From: Phragmites australis
Lineage: Eukaryota > Streptophyta > Magnoliopsida > Poales > Poaceae
DNA length: 64,000 bases
Direction of reading: 5' to 3'
Assembly: GCF_958298935.1 (NCBI RefSeq)
Contig: NC_084942.1
Span: forward strand, 627,501-691,500
Shown: piece after piece, positions 37,050-46,508 of the stretch
Layout of the letters: each line of letters starts with the position of its first letter
Position numbering within the stretch: the first letter of the stretch is position 1
Program-made: the position numbers and the translations under genes
The notes under the pieces: model-generated
Told to the model about the DNA's origin: nothing
Database searches by the model: none
Seen by the model: only the letters and a program-made list of their open reading frames with translations

Positions 37050-37740
37050 TCTCGAGCCTCGGCGGCATGCACACACTTATCCGAAAGCTCATAGAGCTTG
37101 GTGGTGCTATGGACCTCTTTGGTGGCCAGCATTTTGACCATCTTCTGGTCTCTAACCCCCTCCAGAACACAATGATCATGAACTCGCCAATGATCTTCGG
37201 AATGATATTCTGGCATTCAGTGAAACATCGGATGTAATCTCACAGTGACTCGCTATGCCGCTGCCTGACTTGGTATAGGTCATCCTCAACCCCTGGTTGG
37301 GTATAGGTTCCCTGGAAATTAGCGATGAATTGGTCACATAAGTTTTCCCACGAATGAACCGACTTGTGGGGAAGGTTCATGAGCCTGGACCGAGGCAAAC
37401 CCGTTAGGGTGGTCGGGAAATAGTTCGACATGACCTTCCCGTCACCATCTACAGCTTGCACCATGGTGGTGTACATCTGCACGAACTCCTTTGGGTTGGT
37501 TGATCCATTGTAATTTTCAGTTAGGATTGGTCGAAACTTGTCTGACCAGCTTACCTCCCTCAGCCAGGCAGAGAAAGCATTGCACCTCATCCAGTAACGA
37601 CGAGACGCTCGCCAATGGGCCGCTTTGCGCAACTTGGGAGAGAGTCGCCGGCCTCGCGGCCCTGGCGAGGGGGTGAAGGAGTCTGATGTACTCTTGCGAG
37701 AAGGCGAGTGGCATGGCCATTTGCCTTTTTCTACTCTCAC
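37050..37740 (-). pseudogene. gag remnant, Tat copy 2
   Basis: Minus-strand gag: WMRCNAFSAWLREVSWSDKF, RPILTENYNGSTNPKEFVQM, VDGDGKVMSNYFPTTLTGLP and VHSWENLCDQFIANFQGTYT, open for 166 codons from 37740 and then stopped at 37240. A diverged continuation (VRDQKMVKMLATKEVHSTT) runs to about 37050 and is joined directly to RNase H-type sequence, which marks the internal deletion. Confidence 0.85.
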
Positions 37741-38520
37741 TGAGCGCGGTCCTTCTGTTTTCAGATGGCCCTCTAGCCCTAGATTACGTCATAGAGGTCA
37801 CGGTGGTGAAGAAAGTCACACAGTCAGTGGGTTGACTGTCTCGACATGGTGGGGGTTTCCGTGTACTCCCTATTACTGATGGAGCATGGGTTCTCTCCTA
37901 CTGTGGGGTCCACTACGAACCCTATCGACCACGATCTCGACCATTCCTTGTGATGGACGAGGCGATTGCTGCTACAGTCTGGCATCGGGCGATCTCTACC
38001 AAAAGGACTAGGTCGCACAGCCATGATGCTACTGGTGAACTCTCTAGTACCACTACCAGTGGGTGGCATCGCGGGAGAGGGGGGGCTCGTGTTCTGCGTA
38101 CGACGCGAGTCCACGGTGTGGCGTGATGGCATTCAGGCCACCGTCGCCAAGGGCTCAGCCCCGGGCAGGCGCTCCTCAGGTGGCATTGTACTTGCTGGAG
38201 CAGTATAGGACCGCCTTCGTGTCTGGCATTGGGCTTGTTTCCCTCTTGGCCAATTGCCTAGGGCTCACCTCCGATTCTCGAGACATGAGTGTCTCTGTTG
38301 CCCCCCGTTGCATGGTTCGTCATGCAGACTTCATGTTCGGTCTCTAATTTCTCAGACTCTGTCACGCTCAGAGCACACCGGGCTCGTCTGATTCATACTT
38401 CATGACGAAAACCTCACGACGACCAGGGTCCTCAAAACGGTAATTTGCGACCGTCACAGATCTAGACATAGGTAGCCCAGCCATGGTCTCAAAACATGGA
38501 GAAACGTAAAAAAAAATGCA

Positions 38521-38538
38521 CCCCTACCTAGCGTGCCA
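38521..38538 (-). other. primer binding site, Tat copy 2
   Basis: On the minus strand TGGCACGCTAGGTAGGGG follows the LTR end by 2 bp. It is a two-mismatch version of TGGCGCGCCAGGTAGGGG at 58729 in the third element, so the position is supported by two elements. Confidence 0.75.
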
Positions 38539-39014
38539 ACTATCAGGATATGATCCATGATAATAAATCCAGGGCGTACCAGACGATAGTCGGGTTGATC
38601 GGTGTTTCTTGTGGTGGGATCGAATGAATACAAGAACGCGGAGATTTATCCAGGTTCATGCCTCCCGTGAGATGGTAACCTTACGTCTTGTATATTTTCT
38701 TATGGATTGGATGAACTTATTACAATATGTCTTTCTTACTATACAAACTGGGCCCTCCCCCTTTATATAACAGGGGAAAAGAAGAACAAACAAATAGACC
38801 GTGCCAAGCCCTTCAACAGATCTACTCCTGACGATGTCAACTATTCCTAGGTCATTATTACAAAGGGCGTGCATGCCCAACCTACCCTGGTCGCCCTGTA
38901 GGCTTTATCACGTTCGTCGAGCGCTGCCACGTTCGCCTGCGAGGATGTTCTATAGCATTAAATGCTACGGGATGGTTCACTCTAACAACTTTACGTCACC
39001 TACAACCATGCTCG

Positions 39015-42000
39015 TAGGCCTGGCAACGGGTCGGGTCGGGTTGGGGCCCCGCGGGTTTTAGACTCGGTGGGGGCAAGGGTGGGGGCGAAATTGGACCCAC
39101 GGGGGTCCCAGGTCGGGTCCCCGAAATGGGTTCAGGTCGGGTTCAGGGCTAAATTATCACCCGCGGGGCTTCCATGGGGGCTCGAAGCAGTATGTGGCCC
39201 GGCACCGCGTCACGTCCGTGGAGGCAGCCGACAGCCCATTTGTGTTGCAGCCTTGCAGGCCCGCACCCCACAGCCCACCCTGCTAACCCTAGCCGCAGTG
39301 CTCACTGGTCACTGCGTTGCCATCCACATCCGCCTCATATGGTATCTGCTATTCCGCTGAGGCATCCCGCATCCGGCGCCGAACGCCATCCGGGCTCCGG
39401 CACCCCAAATCCGCCGCTGCCAGGTGCTCGCGCCTCCATGTCGTCCTGCGCCTGCCCGTAGCCCATCCCACCGGTGTCGTCCATGCTAGGCGCCAGCCGC
39501 CAGGCTCCCGCGGTCCCACCGTCCCGCCTACCGCCCGACTTGCAGCGGTGCCGCCTGCCTCGGGCCGCTTCGGGTCCAGCAGCCGGGAGACGTCGTCCAC
39601 GCGCGTAGCGTCCTCTCCCTCCCGCCTCTTCCTCGCCTCCTCCGCCCTCGCCATCGACCGCGTCCTTGGCTTCGACACCAGGCTCCCGCCTGCAGCGGTG
39701 CCGCCGCCCGCTGCCTCGGCAAGTTGCCAAGTCAGCACGATCGCATGAGCCGTGCGCCGGCGCCTCCGCACCAAGGTCCGATCTTCTCTCTTCCCCTTTC
39801 TTCTTCCTCTCCCTACACTTTGTATTTGGTTACATTTTGTGCAGAGAAACCAACGGTCCGATCTTCTCTTGGATCTGAGAAAGATTTCATTTTCTATATG
39901 GTTGCATCTTGTGTAGCAATGTAGCATGAAGCAATGTAGATGGCTAGATGTTAATTTTGTGCAGAGATTGATTTCCCTATATTACTATGCAACAATTTGC
40001 TCATCCTGTCCTTTATCGTTGCATGGTGAAAAACAGAAGACGCTTTTGGCCTTTTTTCTGGTCAATTATTGCAATTTTAGGTGACTGGTATATAGAAAAT
40101 TTATGCTTAGCATTCTGTTTAGACTTAGATATGAATCTGATGATTATCGTTAAATCTCGATGCTCATTTGATGCATGTTGTGTGGACTCATGAACTACAT
40201 TTTCCTTTACTTGAGTAATTTACTACTCAATTGAACAAGATCACCTGACAGTGACAGTATGCATATTTGACTTGTGGTTATGGTTGCTTTGTTTCTTTAT
40301 GGTATGCAGAACATGTCAATTTTGTCATGTTGATTGGAAATGTCAACTCCTAGTACTAGTGGATCTTATGCTGGTGGTGCAACTGGTGCTCATGCTGTTG
40401 CACAACCATCTAGCTCAGCAGCACAATTGGAATCTCAAGGTACTCGTACTGATGATGTGTTTGAGGTAGAGGATGATGTTACTGTTGGTAGTAAGAGAAA
40501 ACTAAAATCTATTGTCTGGCAAGAGTTTGACAGAATTAAAATAAATGATGCATGGAAAGCTAAATGTATATGGTGTAAGAAACTTCTAGGAGGAGAGACA
40601 AGAAATGGTACCAAACACTTGCATGGGCACCTTGAGATTTGTCCAGATCGAGCAGTTAGAAAGGGCTTAAAACAGTCTAGTCTTAAGTTAACAGCAAACC
40701 CACAAGACGGGACAATTACCTTAGAGAAACATGTCTTTGATCAAGATGTTGCTAGGAAAGAACTTGCACTTATGATATGTGTCCATGAGTACCCTCTATC
40801 TATTGTGGACCATGTTGGCTTTCGAAAGTTTTGTGGTGCATTGCAACCTACATTCAAACTGGTGTTTAGAAACACAATTAGGAAGGACATACTGGATATG
40901 TATGAAGTGCAAAAGCATTCTATGGTCAAGTACTTTCATCAATGTTAATCTCGTGTTGCCATCACCATGGACATGTGGACAGCAAATCGTCAAAGGAAAG
41001 GCTACATGGCAGTGACAACACATCACCTTGATGATGAGTGGAGGTTGAAAAGTTTCATTGTGAGGTAATATTGATTTTGTTCTTTCTTTTTTATATTGGT
41101 TCAATTTTATGTTACAGCCCCTCAATCACTACTAAAGTTACCTATGTTGTAATGTGTAGGTTCATTTATGTTCCAGCTCCTCATATTGCCGAAGTGATAA
41201 CTGATGTTCTTCATGAAGTTTTTCTGGATTGGCACATTGAGAGGAAACTATCCACTATAACCCTTGATAATTGCAGCACCAACAATAATCTCATAGAGAG
41301 AATGACAGATAAGTTGTCACTTTCCATTTGTATGTTGAAGGGTAAATTATTGCATATGCGTTGTGTTGCACACATATTAAATCTGATTGTGAAAGAAGGA
41401 ATGTCTGTCTTTGAGAAGGGGATTGAAAGGGTTCGAGATAGTGTTGGATTTTGGGCAGCCACACCTAAAATGCATGAGAGGTTTAAAAAAATGGCTTCCC
41501 AAATAAACATTAAATATGAAAAAAGAATTACTCTTGATTGTAAAACTAGATGGAATTCAACTTATCTAATGCTTAGCACTGCAATAGGGTACCAAGAGGT
41601 CTTTGAACGCCTTGCTCAACGTGATAAATTGTTTACTCCTTGTTGTCCAACTAAGGATGATTGGAAATTTACTAAAGAACTTTGTGATAGATTGAAGATG
41701 TTCTATGATGTTACTGAGTTATTGTCAGGCATCAGATATGTAACAGCAAATCTTTTCTTTCCCAAAATCTGCAATGTTTATTTGGCTATTAGGAAATGGC
41801 AAGCTAGCAGCAACTCTAAGGTAGAAGAAATGGCAAAGTTGATGAAAGAGAAATTTAATAAATATTGGTCAGATGTTCATGGTTTGATGGTTGTTGCTGC
41901 TGTCCTAGATCCTAGGCACAAACTGCAATTGTTGAATGCTCTTTTCCTCAAAATTAATGGGACAAAAGGTGCAGCTAAGGAATCCGTTGAAAAAGTTAGA

Positions 42001-43379
42001 GACTTGTTGTACAGCTTGGTGTTGCAATACCAAGATACCATGGAGGGTATTGCAACAACATATGGTTCTGATACTAGAGTAGTGTTGTTGCTCAGACCAA
42101 AGATGATGATGACTGGATTGACACATTCAATGAATACATAGCAAAGCAACCAGTTGCGACGTCTTCTTATGTGCGCACAGAGCTGGATTTGTACTTGGAG
42201 GAACCAATGCTACCTAGAACACAAGATTTGGATATCATACACTGATGGTAATATTCAGGGCTCAAATATCCTACTTTGCGAAAGATTGCTCGAGATGTTA
42301 TGGCAATTCCCGTGACAACAGTAGCATCCGAGTCAATATTTAGTACCGATGGGAGGATAATTAGTCCATCTCGAAGTAGCCTTACTCCACAAATGGTAGA
42401 AGCACTTATGTGTATGCAAGCTTGATCTCGAGCTGATATGTTAGGTAAAAATACTTATGCATTTCTATATTTCAATACTTATGTGTAACTAATATGTGTA
42501 TGCACTAACTTGTGAACATTGTGTTATTAGGGCATCAATCCACATTTTCAAGCGCATCGAGGACTTATCTTGAGGATGAAGAGGAAGAGATGGTAATATC
42601 ATTCTATCGTTTTTGTAAATTATTATCCTTATCTACTACTTAACACATGAGTGTGCTAATGATGCTCTCTATATTTAGGAGGAACCTGATTCAGTTATTA
42701 TTGATTGAACGAAGAATTGGAGGAAGAATTGAAGCTCTACAATTTGTTGTGGCTCTATGCTTATCTTTCAGCTATTATTGTTAACTGTTATTTGGTCATT
42801 GGGCAAGACATGCTGTAATAACTAGTAATGTACTACTCATTTTGTTGTTGGCTTGTAGCTTGTTGCTTTGGCTACTTGCTTACTGTCAAGTGTCAAGGGT
42901 GAAACTGTTATTTATGAATTGTCTTTCATGTGTGGAACTTCGAATCAGGATTCAGAACACATGAGGATAAAACCATGAGATGGTTTGCTATTATGTAAGG
43001 ATGCTGATAAAACCATGTTTTGTACTTCTGTATGCATGTTGTTAAGTTGTTTCTAGGTTCTGTACTTCTGTACATATGTGTGAATGCATGGTTTATGGTT
43101 GATTTCATTATTTGGTACATATGCTATTCTATATACATTATTTTCATGGTTGGGTAACCCGTTCATGGTTCTATACTTCAAAATGCACATGTTCTATGGC
43201 TACTGCATGTTCAAAACCCACGGGTCCTCGTCGGGTTTTGGGTCCCCGCGGGGTTCGAGGTTGGGTTCATTTTTGCACCTGACATGTGGTTCGGGTTCAG
43301 GTTGGGTTTTTTTATTCAGGTTTCGGGTCGGGTGCGTTCTGGCTGCACCCGGCCCCGACCCGCCCCGTTGCAAGGCCTA
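39015..43379 (+). mobile_element. 4.37 kb hAT transposon with TIRs and 8 bp duplication
   Basis: Ends TAGGCCTGGCAACGGG and, reversed, TAGGCCTTGCAACGGG. Flanks CATGCTCG (39007-39014) and CATTCTCG (43380-43387) agree at 7 of 8 positions, the 8 bp duplication expected of hAT elements. Both subterminal regions (39015-39170 and 43206-43370) are dense in GGGTCGGG/GGGTTCGGG-like repeats, probably transposase binding sites. The interior encodes a BED/hATC transposase that is now broken. It lies inside the LTR of Tat copy 2, so it is younger than that element. Confidence 0.92.
40340..42424 (+). pseudogene. hAT transposase (RICESLEEPER-like), inactivated
   Basis: Domains in order: BED zinc finger (about 40500-40655; CIWCKK followed by HLHGHLEIC), DDE/RNase H-like catalytic core (ITMDMWTANRQRKGYMAVTT; LSTITLDNCSTNNNLIERM; MRCVAHILNLIVKEGM; LDCKTRWNSTYLML; GLMVVAAVLDPRHKLQLLN) and the C-terminal hATC dimerisation domain (42165-42420; ELDLYLEEPMLP, LKYPTLRKIARDVMAIPVTT, ASESIFSTDGRIISPSRSSL). 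An intron at 41065-41159 (GT-AG) joins the core. Breaks: TAA at 40946-40948, a frameshift near 42095-42105, and a TGA at 42243 plus TAA at 42249 in the hATC part. Few lesions relative to length suggest recent death. Confidence 0.9.
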
Positions 43380-43886
43380 CATTCTCGTCGAAAGGAGGTG
43401 ATCAGGGAAGGAAAAAACTTGAGTGAACAATAATTAATACGATTTGACTGGTTAGGTACGTACCTATCATGCGACCCGGTCTTCTCCTTCAACCAGGCGG
43501 CTGGTCGACTGAGCCCCGCCCTGGTCGTGGGGTGAAGCCATGACTACAAGAATGTCAACCGCCAGCTAACATTTGGCAGCATGGAGCCCATCTAATAAGG
43601 CACCTCTTACCTATTGCACCAATAAGCAATCATATAGCTGTGTTTATGCACTTCTTGGACAAATGAGTCTGTCATAGTTTCTGATGATGTAGTGAGGTAA
43701 TGGCTTCTATGCATACCAAAACTATTCCAATTTATTATGTAGTTACTTCAAGTGTCCTGTTTTGCATATTTGGCTCTGATGTTTGTTTTGAATTCTATAG
43801 CTATGCAACATGTGACCACTTAATGTCCTGATATGTCACTTGTCTTCTTGATAGATAAAACTAATTATCATCTTCATGTTATCTAG

Positions 43887-44111
43887 GACTGGTGCTTGAT
43901 TCCCGAGTCAACGTTTTATTTGGAAGGAGAGAGTGGACTATTCCAGTATATAGATAGGAGGTTGAAGTTGAAAAACCACATGGTTATTGTTATGGCTGAG
44001 GGTGCAGGACATGGTCTTATTGCTCAAAGCATACCTGCTGCAGATCAGCAAGATGCATCTGAAAATAAGCTTCTTCTTGATATTTGTCTGTGATTGACTC
44101 ATAAGATTTAG
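43887..44111 (+). pseudogene. captured ATP-dependent phosphofructokinase exon
   Basis: After a good acceptor (TTATCTAG at 43879-43886) the frame reads [20 protein letters not shown], then [20 protein letters not shown] and [15 protein letters not shown]. This is a conserved internal exon of plant ATP-dependent 6-phosphofructokinase (PFK, glycolysis), including the EGAGQ-type region. A TGA at 44091 replaces the Trp expected next, and LTHK follows it in frame. The rest of PFK is absent. The upstream 260 bases look like its intron. Its place just inside the Helitron's right end points to capture. Confidence 0.85.
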
Positions 44112-44382
44112 TTATATTTCTATTAGTATTTTTCCATTAGACTACAATCCATTTTAATTTCACCTTCTGTAATTATCATTGCGTCGACATGCACTATAAG
44201 TCCTTTTATAATATCACAGCATAAATCTGTAATTTAACAAAGCCGCGCCCTTTTCTAGTAGATATCTACTTCTTGTCTTCTCCGGCTCCGGGAACCAGAA
44301 AACCATCCATCCAATGCTAGCTACCGGCTGGCAGCTGCCCGTCCTATGGCAACGCAATGAATCGAAGAAGCTACTACCAGCT

Positions 44383-44796
44383 TCATCGCTCGTTCTCCTG
44401 GCCGTCGGCGTCGGTGGCTGCCGGCAGCTGCGAGTAGAACTCGTAGTCCAACCTGCTCAACTCTTTCTTGCTGCTGCTGCTGCTGCTGCTCTTGTTGTAG
44501 TGGTGCGCCAGGGCGGCTCCTCCGAGGACGGCGAGGGTGAGCGCCTGGGCGTGCATCCTGGCGTGGATGAGGCGCAGGCTCGTCGTCCTCTCCGGCGCCC
44601 TCTTCCGGCTGTAGGCTACCGATGCGCCAACCGCCGTCGCCCACACGGCTCCTGCACCATGCATGGATCTGACAACTTATTTTTGCACATCGATCACAAG
44701 GCAAATTGCTTGTGCTCACTTACCGATGGCCGTGAGCTTGTGCTCGTCCACCCAGGACTGCACCGACGAGCTCATCCTCTCCATCAGACGACCCAT
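44383..44796 (-). CDS. HIG1-domain (hypoxia-responsive type) small membrane protein
   Basis: A 113-residue protein from exons 44796-44724 and 44651-44383 (phase 1, GT-AG). HIG1-domain proteins are inner mitochondrial membrane proteins linked to respiratory supercomplexes and low-oxygen response; plants have several small hypoxia-responsive members. Visible: SSVQSWVDEHKLTAIG, first membrane segment AVWATAVGASVAYS, the conserved IHARMHAQALTLAVLGGAAL second segment, then a Ser run (from AGC repeats at about 44474-44497) and a polar tail. The start is the first ATG, preceded by GAGGAAG; internal Met5 and Met8 are alternatives. The gene stops 124 bp from the Helitron end, so its 3' UTR may run into the transposon. 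Confidence 0.85.
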
Positions 44797-45039
44797 CTTC
44801 CTCTGCTGTTGATGCTTGTAAGCTGATTGCAAGGTGGTGGTGGATGGGATTGCAATGCTAGCAGTCAGCTGGGTCAGGTACTTGTAGCTCAGAGTGGAGG
44901 GGTTCTGTGCCATCGAAACCAGTGGCCCGGCCGCCCGGGCTTCTGTTTCGCCCAACCAGAGTCCTCCTGCTCCTGGTTTCCCTACTTCTTGTGGGCTCCG
45001 ACCCCCAGGTTTTGTTTTGCACAACCTTATCCACATCAT

Positions 45040-46270
45040 GTTCCCTGACTTCAGCTACAGACATATGGGCCATGAATAGCGTCCGGGACCCAATGTCAGT
45101 GTCACATGTCGATATTTCTTGAGTTGCCGTGAGTGAGTGATTCAAAGGTTAGCACACCATCCACTGGTTGCTTTTCCTGGAAATCTTGCTGGGATGAAAT
45201 CAGCAAACTAACAACAATTTTGCCCCTCGATTCTTACTTTCTTGTTGCCACGTTCCAGCATCAACGGGTGCACCATTTCTTTTCTTACAACTGCGCGTTC
45301 GTTTTTTTTGTAGGGAGGTGCTAATCAACAATAAAATGATTTTGGTTACGGTCAAGAGTCGTTCGATGTCGATCTGACAGTCCACAGCCTGCCTGGTACT
45401 GTCTTTTATTTTACCTCCGTCTATTCTTCTCTCCCAACAGACTCGCTCCACTGTGCTGCTCGTCTCTTGCACTATCTTGCCGACGCCCTCCTTCACTAGC
45501 TCACTATCTTGCCCTCACGTCCATCACCACCACCGATTTTCTCTCTCCCACAACATCCCTCTGAGCCTAGCGCCGAAGAAAACACCCACGAGAAGCAAAA
45601 TCGTGTCGGTGACACTGTTGGCTATAATCTTTGATAATTTCAATCGATTGAGATGTAGCAAATGTGTTTTTTTTTATCAAGAGTGTGTTAGCTAGGGATA
45701 TACCCGTCACTGTTCGACGGTGGCGGTCCTCTATGTGTGGCTTTGCGATGAGTCATTATTTAACCAGTCGTCAGAAGCTAAACCTAGGTCACAGGGTGTT
45801 AGTTTCTATAGGTGTTGTTCACCTCCTATTTGTAGAAGATATCGGCTAATGAGGAATCTTTGAGATCGTCTTAATCCATGGTGCTAGGTATTATGTATTG
45901 ATATTTTTATCCTTAAGTTTTTTAAGAGGGCACATAGAAACATACACTTACTCATGTACACCACACTTATACACATGTGTGCTCGTCCGTACATACGTTA
46001 GAAGTGGCTAGGAGGCTTGAGACCTTCAGTACACAGAAATATATAATACCACTAAACACGCACACGTGTATATACCCTATTATAACCTAACCTGGACTCA
46101 ATCCGAACGCGAATGAGCATCTGCATGGAGCAGAGCTTGAACACAAGCGGGCTAGTCGCACTCCTGACGACTTACCAAACGAGCTTCGACGGGCAGCGGG
46201 AATAGCATGGGGGTGAGAGGCCTCTTGCCTCCAGGGTCCACGCTAATTAAAAGGTTGACTTAATTTGACC
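45040..46270. other. intergenic, no gene recognised
   Basis: Lies between the minus-strand HIG1 gene and the plus-strand sororin-like gene, so it should hold two divergent promoters. I see no exon with protein similarity and no transposon with definable ends. Confidence 0.4.
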
Positions 46271-46508
46271 CACCGTGCAAAACGTCGGCCCACCAAAATA
46301 TCGGAGCACGTGGGTTGGGTCAGAGGCCCATCTCAACCCACAAAGGGAAGCCCAGCCCAGCCCAGCCCATGAACACATTCGTTCTTCTCCAACCTTCTTC
46401 TCTCCTCTCCTCTCCCCAGCGGCGCTCCTCTTCTCTTCCCGCTCTCCAAATCCAATCCAATCCAATCCCCTCCCCCCTCTCCCTGTCCCTCAAGCGTGTG
46501 CGATCATA

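Larger units (their letters stand above)
33800..43618 (-). mobile_element. Ty3/gypsy Tat-lineage retrotransposon, copy 2 (decayed)
   Basis: The same family as copy 1 but on the minus strand, tail to tail with it. Order on the minus strand: LTR (43618-43388 plus 39014-38541, about 705 bp, split by a hAT element), primer binding site, leader, gag, then a deletion that removes protease and most of the reverse transcriptase, then RNase H, extra RNase H, integrase and a coiled-coil ORF. The left limit is not marked by an LTR and is approximate. Confidence 0.82.
38541..43618 (-). repeat. 5' LTR of Tat copy 2, split by hAT insertion
   Basis: The LTR begins on the minus strand at 43618 with TGCAATAGGTAAG (copy 1 has TGTAATAGGTAAG) and ends at 38541 just before the primer binding site, with TA where CA is expected. 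Removing the hAT element and one copy of its target duplication leaves about 705 bp. Confidence 0.75.
23362..44258 (+). mobile_element. Helitron carrying PPR and PFK fragments, with nested insertions
   Basis: The left end TCTTATCTTATATTACTAAA follows an A, and the right end, AAAGCCGCGCCCTTTTCTAG at 44239-44258, is followed by T. This is the A/T insertion rule and TC...CTRR ends of Helitrons; the GC-rich stretch before CTAG is the decayed 3' hairpin. After removing the retrotransposons (24310-43618) the element is only about 1.6 kb, non-autonomous, with a PPR gene fragment on the left and a phosphofructokinase exon on the right, both in its own orientation. It lacks Rep/helicase. The right end lies 124 bp from the HIG1 gene's stop codon. 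Confidence 0.72.

Noticed and set aside
39335..39927. 192- and 131-codon frames near the hAT left end
   Set aside because: GC-rich subterminal/leader region of the transposon; repetitive Arg/Gly content and no domain.
24305..43623. A shared target duplication around the paired Tat copies
   Set aside because: Flanking bases GTCCG (left) and CCAAT (right) do not match, so a single composite insertion is not shown.
23365..44260. PPR and PFK pieces as functional neighbouring genes
   Set aside because: Both are fragments with in-frame stops, lacking most of their domains, and lie inside Helitron ends.
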